Of a stretch of 64,000 bases of DNA, positions 8,991 through 17,241 are shown one piece after another. This DNA comes from Neobacillus cucumis. GTDB lineage: Bacteria; Bacillota; Bacilli; Bacillales_B; DSM-18226. The stretch spans positions 124,001 to 188,000 of the forward strand of contig NZ_JAEHGC010000008.1 of NCBI RefSeq assembly GCF_016107705.1. Direction: 5' to 3'. The translations under genes and the position numbers were made by a program. The notes under the pieces are model-generated. The model did not search any database. It saw nothing but the letters and a program-made list of their open reading frames with translations, and was not told the origin of the DNA. The number at the start of each line of letters is the position of its first letter. Position 1 is the stretch's first letter.

Positions 8991-9056
8991 AAATAGTAAA
9001 AATTATGATTAAGGGGGTGGTCCATGGCGAGCGAGGCCTAAGGTAATTTACTATTT
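8991..9056 (+). promoter_or_regulatory. Leader stem enclosing a 5-codon open frame
   Basis: AAATAGTAAA (8991-9000) and TTTACTATTT (9047-9056) are a perfect 10-bp inverted repeat. The 46-base loop contains AAGGGGGTGG (9011-9020), a very strong ribosome site, and then ATG-GCG-AGC-GAG-GCC-TAA (9024-9041), the only GC-rich segment of the leader. No terminator is present, and no typical RAT antiterminator box of the LicT/GlcT type was recognised. A leader peptide or translational switch for the PTS gene is an inference. Confidence 0.4.
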
Positions 9057-9145
9057 AAAGGGCATTATATTTTCTCATTGTTAAACTATTTTTTGATGTT
9101 AATTGGTTGTTAGCTTTCTAGATTCTTTTAACAGGAGGAATTAAC

Positions 9146-10585
9146 ATGAAGAAATATCTTCAGAGAATTGGTCGTTCTTTAATGTTACCTGTTGCTGTAC
9201 TGCCGGCCGCAGCCATCCTTATGGGGATTGGCTATTGGATTGACCCAACCGGGTGGGGGGCTGGCAGTCCAGTAGCGGCTTTCTTAATTAAAGCAGGAGG
9301 CTCAATCATCGATCATATCCCAATTCTTTTTGCCGTTGGAGTTGCATTAGGCATGGCGAAGGAGCGGGATGGTTCGGCGGCCCTAAGCGGCTTGGTGGCT
9401 TACCTGGTCGTGACCACCTTGCTTTCAAGCGGTTCCGTTGCGATGTTACAAGGTGTTGACGCAGCTAAAGTCGACCCTGCTTTTGGAAAAATCGAAAATG
9501 CCTTTGTTGGGATTCTCTCAGGTCTTATCGCTGCCCGTACGTATAATCGTTTTAGCCATGTAAAATTACCGGATGCTCTAGCCTTCTTTAGCGGTAAACG
9601 GCTTGTGCCAATCATGACCTCTCTTGCCATGTTGCTCATTTCCCTCGTACTTTACTTTGTCTGGCCAGTAATTTTTACCGGTTTGGTTTCCTTCGGTGAA
9701 GCGATTAGTAAATTAGGTGCTCTGGGTGCTGGTCTATATGGATTCTTCAACCGATTATTAATTCCACTAGGATTACATCACGCCTTAAATATGGTCTTTT
9801 GGTTTGATATTGCCGGTATTAACGATATTGGGAACTTCTGGGCGAGTAAAGGAGTAAAAGGTGTTACCGGTATGTATCAAGCAGGCTTCTTCCCTGTGAT
9901 GATGTTTGGTTTGCCTGCTGCAGGGCTAGCGATGTATCATACCGCAAAAACGAAGCATAAGAAACAAGTTGCTTCTTTAATGATGGCAGCAGGTTTTGCG
10001 TCCTTTTTTACAGGAGTCACAGAACCAGTTGAATTTGCTTTTATGTTTGTCGCACCGGTCCTTTATTTGGTTCATGCTGTCTTAACGGGTATATCTCTAG
10101 CTGTAGCAGCTTTATTTCATTGGACCGCCGGATTTGGCTTCAGCGCTGGTTTGATTGACTTTGTTTTAAGCTTGAAAATTCCAATCGCCAATCAACCGTA
10201 TATGCTCCTGATTCAGGGGTTAGTTTTTGCAGTCATTTACTACTTCTTATTCCGGTTCATCATCGTGAAATTTAACTTGATGACTCCTGGAAGGGAAGAA
10301 GATTTAGAAGAAGAAGCCGTTGGGGCCGTTATGAACGGAGATAAATTTGCAGAGCTGGCAGCCAAAATCTATGAAGGCTTGGGTGGAGATGCAAATGTTA
10401 CTTCTGTTGAAAATTGTGTGACCCGATTAAGGGTGGAAGTAAAAGATATGAGTGCTGTGGACCAAAGTAAGATTAAAGCAACTGGGGTTCCAGGTGTGAT
10501 CGTTGTTGGGCCGCAAAATATTCATGTGGTTGTCGGAACCCAGGTGCAATTTGTGGCCGATGAAATCGATAAATTGAGGAAATAA
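9146..10585 (+). CDS. nagE: PTS transporter EIICB, N-acetylglucosamine type
   Basis: The protein imports and phosphorylates an amino sugar or glucose using phosphoenolpyruvate through HPr. The EIIC domain (about 1-375) has ten or so membrane spans and starts LQRIGRSLMLPVAVLPAAAIL; GVTEPVEFAF near 295 is the sugar-site motif. The EIIB domain (about 400-479) carries the phospho-cysteine in ENCVTRLRVEV near 427. No EIIA is fused, so an EIIA-Glc-type partner is needed. Sequence style and 479-residue length favour NagE/NagP over PtsG, but specificity is inferred. ATG 9146 follows ACAGGAGG. It stands alone between a structured leader and a terminator. Confidence 0.85.
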   Translation: MKKYLQRIGRSLMLPVAVLPAAAILMGIGYWIDPTGWGAGSPVAAFLIKAGGSIIDHIPILFAVGVALGMAKERDGSAALSGLVAYLVVTTLLSSGSVAMLQGVDAAKVDPAFGKIENAFVGILSGLIAARTYNRFSHVKLPDALAFFSGKRLVPIMTSLAMLLISLVLYFVWPVIFTGLVSFGEAISKLGALGAGLYGFFNRLLIPLGLHHALNMVFWFDIAGINDIGNFWASKGVKGVTGMYQAGFFPVMMFGLPAAGLAMYHTAKTKHKKQVASLMMAAGFASFFTGVTEPVEFAFMFVAPVLYLVHAVLTGISLAVAALFHWTAGFGFSAGLIDFVLSLKIPIANQPYMLLIQGLVFAVIYYFLFRFIIVKFNLMTPGREEDLEEEAVGAVMNGDKFAELAAKIYEGLGGDANVTSVENCVTRLRVEVKDMSAVDQSKIKATGVPGVIVVGPQNIHVVVGTQVQFVADEIDKLRK

Positions 10586-10595
10586 GGTTCTAATG

Positions 10596-10630
10596 GTGTC
10601 CCGAAAAGAATTTTGGGACACTTATTTTTT
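10596..10630 (+). terminator. Terminator after the PTS gene
   Basis: GTGTCCC/GGGACAC stem with a loop of about 12 bases, then TTATTTTTT. Confidence 0.85.
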
Positions 10631-10716
10631 ATAGATTGCTAGATGATTTATGTTGTTATTGTAGTTTTACTAGTTGTTAAAATATTCCTTTATTTTATAT
10701 GGGGAGGTGCTTCAAC

Positions 10717-11424
10717 ATAATAAAATTTGATTTTTCCTCTTCTATGGTCGGTTTATTAATGGGAGCAGTGGCATGGGCTATCATTGCCACCATTGCCTTG
10801 CAAATGTATAAAAAACGGACTGTTAAACCAACGAAATGGAAAGCGAATGTTGCCATCGTTATCGGTATTTTTTCGTTTACGATTAATTGGAATATGTCTG
10901 GGACGCAGATTAAGTTTCCGATTTTGCCGCTTGGGGTGTGGGTTTTATACTGGATTTTAAAACGAAGGGGAGATTCCTGGACGATTTATCGTCAATTTGC
11001 TTGGCTAGGGTTTTGGTCGAATTTTATTTTTTTACTTACATCTTTTGTTGCCTTCTCTGTTCAGCAAGCGTTATATCCTCAAAACGAGGTATCTACCTAT
11101 ATTTCTAATATTGACCATGCTTCACTTGTTAAAATTTATTCCCCCGCAAAAGATGATTCACTAAATAAGGAGAGCTTACAAAAGCAGCTTGATACCATGA
11201 CACAAGAACCTATCTATAGTGAAGAATGGTTTTATTCCAACATGGATTCAATGAAAAAATATGAACGATTTCCTTATCAGCTTATTGGCTCCTCACCTAA
11301 GTTTGGCAGCGGCTTGAAGGTAATGGTTTATGTTAAAAATGAAGGTAAGGGATTACTAATTGTTACACCGAATCAACAGCTTTATTTTCGCTCGCAAAAT
11401 TCGTTGTTACAAGGGGGGAATTAA
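10717..11424 (+). CDS. Membrane protein of unknown function
   Basis: I do not recognise this protein. Its first 130 residues hold about four hydrophobic segments, including a repeated W-rich pair (FTINWNMSG, GVWVLYWILKRRG); the last 110 residues are hydrophilic and probably outside, ending with LLIVTPNQQLYFRSQ. The strong GGGGAGGTG at 10701-10709 is 8-9 bases ahead of an in-frame ATA at 10717, not of an ATG; an ATG at 10699 lies before this ribosome site and an ATG at 10744 has none. It is followed after one base by a second, signal-anchored gene, so the two probably form an operon with a joint envelope role. Confidence 0.6.
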   Translation: MIKFDFSSSMVGLLMGAVAWAIIATIALQMYKKRTVKPTKWKANVAIVIGIFSFTINWNMSGTQIKFPILPLGVWVLYWILKRRGDSWTIYRQFAWLGFWSNFIFLLTSFVAFSVQQALYPQNEVSTYISNIDHASLVKIYSPAKDDSLNKESLQKQLDTMTQEPIYSEEWFYSNMDSMKKYERFPYQLIGSSPKFGSGLKVMVYVKNEGKGLLIVTPNQQLYFRSQNSLLQGGN

Positions 11425-11425
11425 G

Positions 11426-12131
11426 TTGCTGAAAAAAAAGTTTATGGGTTGCTGGAAGTCTAGTCTTATTAGTCTTCGCAGCTGTGATGGTTTATGGGTA
11501 TTACTTTCAAAGTCCAAGACCATTCCCTGCAAAAAAACAATTAATTAGCAAGATTAATAAACTTTTCCCCGAAGCTGCGGCAAGCAAGATTCAAGATACA
11601 ATCCCCCTTGATAAAAAACATGTATTTGTACCGTTTATATCAAAAGAAGACAAATACGGTACAAGTTCATGGGCGTGGAATCAGCGTAAATGGGAACTTG
11701 AATCGATCAATACAACAGGTGAACCACAATTATGGAAGATAAACCTCGATGACCCGGAAACGTTTTATTTTACTTGGAATATGGATCCTGATAGTAAATT
11801 GAGTTATGGTAAGTTTTATATGTTGAGAGACAGGGGATTTTTTATAACAGACGGGAAAGAACATTATTTACCTAGGATTCAAATGGAGAAGGACGTCTCT
11901 TTCCAGACCAAACCCTATGGGGTGTTGAAAATCTCGAAGAAATGGACAGCGGTAATGAATTCATTTATTGAAAAGGGTACATCTAAAAATGATCAGCTGA
12001 ATTTTGGCTGGGTTCCCTATGATTCTAATAACAAGGTGCTGTCTCCTAAGGACCTAATTGGTAATGGATTTTCAAATTATGGAGATCACATTGAAATGGT
12101 AAGATTTTTGGATAAAGATGAAATCGAATGA
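11426..12131 (+). CDS. Signal-anchored protein of unknown function, frameshifted at an A8 run
   Basis: TTG 11426 has the ribosome site AAGGGGGG seven bases upstream and starts M-L-K-K, but the frame is lost after the run of eight A at 11432-11439. Reading seven A instead joins it to the long downstream frame and gives MLKKSLWVAGSLVLLVF as a clean N-terminal membrane anchor, then about 210 extracytoplasmic residues rich in W, K and D (SSWAWNQRKWELES, FYFTWNMDPDSK). The intact downstream part alone (from GTG 11484) lacks a ribosome site. Either an assembly error, a disrupted gene, or a slippage site. No family was recognised. Confidence 0.6.
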
Positions 12132-12164
12132 GGAACAGGACTTGAGAACCTGTTTCTTTTTTTA
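12132..12164 (+). terminator. Terminator after the envelope gene pair
   Basis: GGAACAGG/CCTGTTTC stem with a 9-base loop followed by TTTTTTT. Confidence 0.8.
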
Positions 12165-12250
12165 AGCCTCATCAGCGCGAAGAAATTGACTCCAGTCACT
12201 GTGGAAACTCCGAAATTAAAATAGTTATACTTATGCGGTACTGCATAGAA

Positions 12251-12288
12251 AAAGAAATTCCCCAAATTTTGATGGGAATTTCTTTTCT
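12251..12288 (-). terminator. Terminator of the small reverse-strand gene
   Basis: AAAGAAATTCCC (12251-12262) and GGGAATTTCTTT (12274-12285) form a 12-bp stem with an 11-base loop. Read on the minus strand it directly follows the stop at 12289 and ends in CTTTTTC; it has A/T tails on both sides. Confidence 0.7.
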
Positions 12289-12387
12289 TTAATCTACCTT
12301 TTGAAATAAATAAAAAACATATCCATAATACTCATGATAGTTTCGATATAAATCAATTTCCTCTGTGTATTTCAAAAAAATATTCAT
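12289..12387 (-). CDS. Small Tyr-rich protein, 32 residues
   Basis: On the minus strand ATG 12387 opens a 32-residue frame beginning MNIFLKYTEEIDLYRNYHEY and ending YLFQKVD, with seven tyrosines. GGAG stands 8 bases before the ATG and a strong terminator follows the stop at once. The codon choice is ordinary for this genome. The complete unit (ribosome site, frame, terminator) in a gap otherwise empty argues for a real small protein. I recognise no family. It could be membrane-associated through the aromatic C-terminal half, but this is a guess. Confidence 0.55.
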   Translation of the reverse strand: MNIFLKYTEEIDLYRNYHEYYGYVFYLFQKVD

Positions 12388-12486
12388 TTCTGACACTCCA
12401 ATCGTTTACACTTATTTTACAATGGGTGTCCGAAAATAATGACGGATTGTATCTAAAATCGTTCAAGGATTTTTTAGTAAAAAAGC

Positions 12487-12523
12487 AATTATGCATTTTT
12501 ACATATATTATTTAATTATGCAT
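12487..12523 (+). promoter_or_regulatory. Candidate upstream activator sites of the sigma-54 operon
   Basis: AATTATGCAT occurs twice as a direct repeat (12487-12496 and 12514-12523), 27 bases apart, about 65-100 bases upstream of the -24/-12 promoter. That distance is normal for enhancer sites of sigma-54 activators. The binding protein is unknown. Confidence 0.5.
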
Positions 12524-12587
12524 AACTAAGGGGCTCGAAATATAATATGTTTTCTGAAAAGTCAGTCACAAATGGCTTTTCTCGGGA

Positions 12588-12604
12588 TTGGCACAAAAAT
12601 TGCA
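12588..12604 (+). promoter_or_regulatory. Sigma-54 (SigL) -24/-12 promoter
   Basis: TTGGCAC-AAAAA-TTGCA matches the consensus TTGGCAC-N5-TTGCW at every fixed position, with a TTTTTATTTTT tail. It is 31 bases upstream of the APC permease gene, placing the operon under SigL and an enhancer-binding activator. Confidence 0.9.
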
Positions 12605-12634
12605 TTTTTATTTTTAAAAAAGGAGGAATGATAG

Positions 12635-13999
12635 ATGCAAAAACCCGTTCAATTACAACGGTCGTTAACTTTCTTTCATCTTGTATTGTTAGGCCTTGCT
12701 TACATGGCACCATTGACCGTCTTTTCCACCTTCGGAATTGTTGAGTCAATTTCGAAAGGAGCAACACCCTCTGCTTACATAGTTGCCCTTATTGCCATGC
12801 TGTTTACCGCTTACAGCTATGGAAGAATGGGAAAGGTTTTTCCGATTGCAGGTTCAGCTTATTCCTACACACAAAAATCAATCAGCTCACACCTGGGCTT
12901 CATGGTTGGCTGGGTTATTTTAATGGATTATTTATTTATCCCGATGATTAATTTTCTGATCATAGCCCTATACTTGACAGATTATTTTCCGTCCATTCCA
13001 TTCAGTGCCTGGATCATTGGCATGATTGTTCTTGTAACCGTCTTCAATGTGATTGGAACGAAGGTAACAGTGACCATGAACATGCTTCTTCTCGGTTTTC
13101 AATACCTCGTCCTTATTTTTTTCGTTATCCTAAGTGTAAAGGCTCTTTTAGGCGGAACAGGGCAAGGAATGTTATTCTCCGTCACACCATTTGCAACTGA
13201 ACATACTTCATTGATTGCCGTTTTTTCAGGGGCATCCATTCTCTGTTTATCGTTTTTAGGGTTTGATGCCTTAACGACGTTTGCCGAAGAAACGATTAAA
13301 CCGGAAATAACGATTCCGAAGGCCATTATGTTTGTAACTCTTTTTGCCGGAGCTTGCTTTATCTTCATTTCATACCTGGCACATTTAGTCCACCCAGATT
13401 TCACTTCTTACAAAAATCTTGATACTGCTGCAATCGAAGTAGCTAAATTGATTGGCGGAACCTTTTTTAATGCACTTTTTATCGCTGCAATGGTTGTTTG
13501 TGCCTTTACCTCTGCAATGGCTTCACATGCGAGTGTATCAAGAATTTTATTCGCTATGGGCAGAGATTCCGTTATTCCGAAAAAGTTTTTTGCCTATATC
13601 CATCCAAAATTTAAAACACCTGTTAACAATATTGTCTTAGTAAGTATTTTTGCCTTAGCAGCGTTGTTTACGGACCTTGTCACGATTACTTCCTTTATCA
13701 ATTTTGGAGCATTAATCGCTTTTACTTTTGTAAATTTAAGTGTAATCGCTCATTACTTTATAAAAGGAAAGCAACGATCGCTAAAAGGATTTGTTTTGTA
13801 TTTACTTGTTCCATTAATTGGTGCAATCATTTCACTAAAATTGTGGAGTGATTTAGATAGCAAATCGCTGACACTGGGAGGAATATGGACGGCAGTTGGG
13901 ATTGTTTATCTGGCGTTTAAAACGAAATTTTTCCGTGTTCAGCCACCGCAATTAGATTTTGTGAATGTAGAAGATTCTAGTAATGATTTAACGATCTAA
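12635..13999 (+). CDS. APC family permease, PuuP-like
   Basis: The 454-residue protein has about twelve membrane spans of the amino acid-polyamine-organocation family. The N-terminus RSLTFFHLVLLGLAYMAPLTVFSTFG and the FLGFDALTTFAEE segment in span 6 resemble putrescine importers of the PuuP type. It probably imports the amine or amide compound broken down by the two following enzymes; the exact substrate is not shown by the sequence. ATG 12635 follows AAAGGAGG. It is the first gene behind a sigma-54 promoter, with 12 bases to the amidohydrolase. Confidence 0.85.
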   Translation: MQKPVQLQRSLTFFHLVLLGLAYMAPLTVFSTFGIVESISKGATPSAYIVALIAMLFTAYSYGRMGKVFPIAGSAYSYTQKSISSHLGFMVGWVILMDYLFIPMINFLIIALYLTDYFPSIPFSAWIIGMIVLVTVFNVIGTKVTVTMNMLLLGFQYLVLIFFVILSVKALLGGTGQGMLFSVTPFATEHTSLIAVFSGASILCLSFLGFDALTTFAEETIKPEITIPKAIMFVTLFAGACFIFISYLAHLVHPDFTSYKNLDTAAIEVAKLIGGTFFNALFIAAMVVCAFTSAMASHASVSRILFAMGRDSVIPKKFFAYIHPKFKTPVNNIVLVSIFALAALFTDLVTITSFINFGALIAFTFVNLSVIAHYFIKGKQRSLKGFVLYLLVPLIGAIISLKLWSDLDSKSLTLGGIWTAVGIVYLAFKTKFFRVQPPQLDFVNVEDSSNDLTI

Positions 14000-14011
14000 G
14001 GAGAGATTCAT

Positions 14012-15625
14012 ATGAGATTCGCAGCAGACATTGTACTTCGTGGGAATGCAGTTTTCACAGGTACCAAGGATGAACCAGTATCAGCGTCCATCCTCATAAA
14101 AGAAAACAAAATTGTTAAAGTCATAGAATCAGAGGATGTTTCAGATTATATTGATCATCAGACGAAGATTTACGATTTTGAAGATCAATTAATTATGCCT
14201 GGTTTTCATGACTTTCATATTCATCTCCTAATGGGAGGTTTATTGAATGATAGTGTCAGACTTCATTTAGCCAGATCGGCAAAGGAAGCAGCCCAGATGG
14301 TTAAAGAATATACCGATTCAAAAAATGATGATCCTTTTGTTATTGGCTGCAGCTGGGAGCAGAATGAATGGGAGGAAGGGGAACCGCATCGATTCATTTT
14401 GGACGAGGTTATTCCGGATCGTCCAGTCCTTCTGTATCAAGCTGAATTTCATAGTGCCTGGGTGAATTCAAAGGCTCTTGAATTAGCTGGAATCGATCGA
14501 AATACGGAAAACCCGCCATATGGGGAAATAGTAAAAGATGAAAATGGTGAGCCGACTGGATTATTACTGGAACATGCGGTTGGTCTTGTTACGAAGGTAC
14601 TGCCGATTAGTCTCGAAATAAAGGAGAAACTGCTAAATAACTTTTTAACAGAGGCAGCAAAATGCGGGGTGACTTCGGTTCATGACTTATTGCGGATTCC
14701 GGAAATGAGTACAGAAGAAGCAGAACTTTATGCTGACTATGAAAAAGAAGGAAAACTAACTACCAGGGTTCATTTTGTTGCTCCATTAAATGGTGATTTG
14801 GAGCTGGCAAAAAGTTTACGAGAAAAACATAAGAGTAACATGGTTCAATTCTGCGGTTTTAAGCAGTTTGCTGATGGCGTAACCACCAGCTATACTGCTT
14901 ATTTACTAGAACCCTATACCAATAATCCAGAAACAAGAGGGAGTACTGTTTTTCCGGTAGAAACGATTAAAAGGTGGACAGTTGAGGCCGATAAGGAAGG
15001 GTTCCGAGTGCGGTTCCATTGTATTGGGGATGGCGCTGTTCAATTGGCTTTGGATTCATTTGAAGCAGCGCAAAAGGAAAATGGGGAACGAGACTCTCGT
15101 CATGCGATTGAGCATGTGGAAATGATTGATCCGAATGATATTGAGCGTTTTCATCAATTAGGCGTGATTGCCTCCGTACAGCCAGAGCATATTAATGTGA
15201 CAGCAAGAGATGTTTACGAGGAATTAATCGGGCCGGAAAGAATGAAACACAATTATTTATTAAAAACGATGCTGAATCATGGCACAAAGGTTGTTTTTGG
15301 CACGGATTATCCTGTTGTTCAATTGGATCCGTTTCCGGGAATCTATCGTGCCGTTACTAGATTGGATGACGACGGAGTAGTTTGGGATGGGAAGGAGAGA
15401 ATTTCGCTAAAGGATGCACTCCTTGCTTATACCTCTGCACCGGCATATGGCTCATTCCGTGAACATGAACTTGGGACGATAGAAGCTGGAAAATTAGCGG
15501 ATATTATTGTCCTTGATCGGAATCTATTTAAAGTTCCGTATGAGGAAATCAAAAATACAAAAGTAGTTTTTACGATGGTAGACGGAAAGGTTGTCCATGA
15601 AATAGTTGAGGAGGTTTCACGATGA
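14012..15625 (+). CDS. YtcJ-like metal-dependent amidohydrolase
   Basis: The 537-residue protein is an amidohydrolase of the YtcJ/LAF3 group, a TIM barrel that hydrolyses amide-type bonds with a divalent metal. Metal ligands are the HDFHIHL motif near residue 66-72, a conserved lysine region FCGFKQFADGV near 288, HCIGDGA near 338, HAIEHVEMI near 370, and the D of FGTDYPV near 429. It begins 12 bases after the permease and its last codons overlap the ATG of the nitrilase by 4 bases, indicating tight coupling. It may release an acyl or carbamoyl group from the imported compound; the substrate is unknown. Confidence 0.85.
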   Translation: MRFAADIVLRGNAVFTGTKDEPVSASILIKENKIVKVIESEDVSDYIDHQTKIYDFEDQLIMPGFHDFHIHLLMGGLLNDSVRLHLARSAKEAAQMVKEYTDSKNDDPFVIGCSWEQNEWEEGEPHRFILDEVIPDRPVLLYQAEFHSAWVNSKALELAGIDRNTENPPYGEIVKDENGEPTGLLLEHAVGLVTKVLPISLEIKEKLLNNFLTEAAKCGVTSVHDLLRIPEMSTEEAELYADYEKEGKLTTRVHFVAPLNGDLELAKSLREKHKSNMVQFCGFKQFADGVTTSYTAYLLEPYTNNPETRGSTVFPVETIKRWTVEADKEGFRVRFHCIGDGAVQLALDSFEAAQKENGERDSRHAIEHVEMIDPNDIERFHQLGVIASVQPEHINVTARDVYEELIGPERMKHNYLLKTMLNHGTKVVFGTDYPVVQLDPFPGIYRAVTRLDDDGVVWDGKERISLKDALLAYTSAPAYGSFREHELGTIEAGKLADIIVLDRNLFKVPYEEIKNTKVVFTMVDGKVVHEIVEEVSR

Positions 15626-16494
15626 GTACAGTAAAAATTGGATTAGTGCAAATGACGTGTGATGAGAGGGTCGAAATCAATATCGAAAAGGCAAAAGTAA
15701 AGGTGAGAGAAGCGGCAGCGCAAGGAGCCAATATTGTCTGTTTGCAGGAGCTTTATCATGCGCAATATTTTGCCCAGACCGTTTCAGTGGATCATTATCA
15801 GTTAGCTATCCCGCATGACCATGAAGCGATTATCGAAATGCAGGAGCTTGCCAGGGAACTAGGAATCGTACTAATTGTTCCATTTTATGAATGGGCTGCC
15901 AAAGGAGTTTATTTTAATAGTGCAGCAGTTTTTGATGAAGCGGGCAACCATTTAGGAACAACCCGGAAAAATCATATTCCGGATGGTCCACAATATCATG
16001 AAAAATATTATTTTACACCTGGGGATACGGGTTATCCCGTATATGATACGAAATTTGGAAAAATTGGGATCGGCATCTGCTGGGATGAGTGGTTTCCGGA
16101 AGTTGCCCGGATACTGACATTAAAAGGTGCCGACATCCTTTTCTATCCTTCTGCAATCGGGTCCGAGCCGGATCATCCAGAGCTTTCGACAAGGACTGCA
16201 TGGACAAAGGCAATTTCCGCACACGGAATTCACAACGGTGTCTTTGTTGCCGCAGTAAACCGGGTCGGCCAAGAAAAAGACATGAGCTTTTACGGTGGCA
16301 GCTTCATCAGCAACCCAATGGGCGAAATCATCCTATCCCTGGATGAACAAGAAGGAATATTAGTTCAAAGCATCAATTTAAAAGAAATCGAATTTGCCCG
16401 AAACCTATTGCAGTTTTTACGAGATCGACGAACTGATACCTATGGGCCGATTCTTGAAAAATCATTGGTGCCTGTCACCACCCGGAATTTGTAG
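15622..16494 (+). CDS. Carbon-nitrogen hydrolase, N-carbamoylputrescine amidase-like
   Basis: A nitrilase-superfamily enzyme with the catalytic triad Glu43 (LQELY), Lys116 (RKNHIPDGP) and Cys153 (GICWDEWFPE). The blocks HIPDGPQYHEKYYFTPGDTG and YPSAIGSEP are those of AguB, which converts N-carbamoylputrescine to putrescine, CO2 and ammonia. Its 290 residues are the family length. ATG 15622 overlaps the amidohydrolase stop (ATGA). With a PuuP-like permease and sigma-54 control, a nitrogen-scavenging role on a carbamoyl-amine or related amide is likely; agmatine deiminase is not in the window, so the classic agmatine route is not complete here. Confidence 0.85.
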   Translation: MSTVKIGLVQMTCDERVEINIEKAKVKVREAAAQGANIVCLQELYHAQYFAQTVSVDHYQLAIPHDHEAIIEMQELARELGIVLIVPFYEWAAKGVYFNSAAVFDEAGNHLGTTRKNHIPDGPQYHEKYYFTPGDTGYPVYDTKFGKIGIGICWDEWFPEVARILTLKGADILFYPSAIGSEPDHPELSTRTAWTKAISAHGIHNGVFVAAVNRVGQEKDMSFYGGSFISNPMGEIILSLDEQEGILVQSINLKEIEFARNLLQFLRDRRTDTYGPILEKSLVPVTTRNL

Positions 16495-16504
16495 ATTTAT
16501 GTTG

Positions 16505-16537
16505 AAAAAATCCCCCTTAGTGAAAGGGGGATTTTTC
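16505..16537. terminator. Bidirectional terminator
   Basis: AAAAATCCCCC and GGGGGATTTTT form an 11-bp stem with A and T tails on both sides. It serves the sigma-54 operon and the convergent doxX-like gene. Confidence 0.9.
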
Positions 16538-16901
16538 AATTTGGATTCCGATTATAAAGAACAATGAGCAGGATTAGCATGACGATGTCCAACCGTGCAT
16601 TGAAGGCAAACTGCAAAATGCTGGTGTGAACGGTTGGTACTTTGGTTAGAATGATAGCAGCGATCATGATGGCGATTAATGGAATCACAGCATTTCGAAC
16701 ACTCTTGTTGAGCATGATTAGAATCCCGCAAACAATCTCAAGAAGGATGACAGTGTTCAGGAGAATGTATGGATAGGGCAAGCCTAATCCGATAAAATGA
16801 TTGGCTAAATCCGCATTCAGTAATTTCATAAAACCAGAAGTAATAAATACGTAGGCGACAGCATAACGAATAAGTTTAAAGGTTGTAAATGAACGAAACA
16901 T
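16536..16901 (-). CDS. DoxX family membrane protein
   Basis: The 121-residue protein has four membrane spans and the DoxX start pattern RYAVAYVFITSGFMKLLNADLANHFIGLGLPYP. DoxX proteins sit in the cytoplasmic membrane; some are linked to quinone-dependent oxidation and redox stress, but most have no assigned function. ATG at 16901 follows AAAGGGGG. The gene is convergent with the sigma-54 operon and shares its terminator. Nothing nearby points to a specific role. Confidence 0.8.
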   Translation of the reverse strand: MFRSFTTFKLIRYAVAYVFITSGFMKLLNADLANHFIGLGLPYPYILLNTVILLEIVCGILIMLNKSVRNAVIPLIAIMIAAIILTKVPTVHTSILQFAFNARLDIVMLILLIVLYNRNPN

Positions 16902-17241
16902 GGCAATCCCCCTTTATAAAAGGGTATGCAACAAGGAGGACAAACCATTACAGAAAAATTATTTGAATGATTTTGGGTCATAGTGGAGTGAAAAAAGTTG
17001 AAGAATGAGAAGAAATGGGTTATTTTTTAACATTAACAAAGGAATAATAAAAGATTTTAAAAAAACATGAGGCAACATACGTTAGGAACAGATAATTCAG
17101 AAATTGGTGCAAACTCCTATCCCTCCTTCGAAATTATGAAGCATACTATCTTTATAGTTTCATTTTAACCAGAAAATACAAATTAATAATCAAGGTAATG
17201 TAAATATTTGGTTAAGTTTACCGTAAGGATAGGAAAATAAA
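16902..17241. other. Intergenic region, 340 bp, no gene seen
   Basis: No supported gene. AAGGAGG at 16936 is followed by ATTACAGAAAAATTATTTGA, which would read as a seven-codon peptide from ATT and looks like a decayed start rather than a gene. The AAGGATAGG at 17224 is the ribosome site for the next frame. The rest is AT-rich without clear hairpins. Confidence 0.4.

Noticed and set aside
8959..9145. RAT antiterminator of the LicT/GlcT kind before the PTS gene
   Set aside because: No paired RAT-like sequence and no overlapping terminator were found in the leader.
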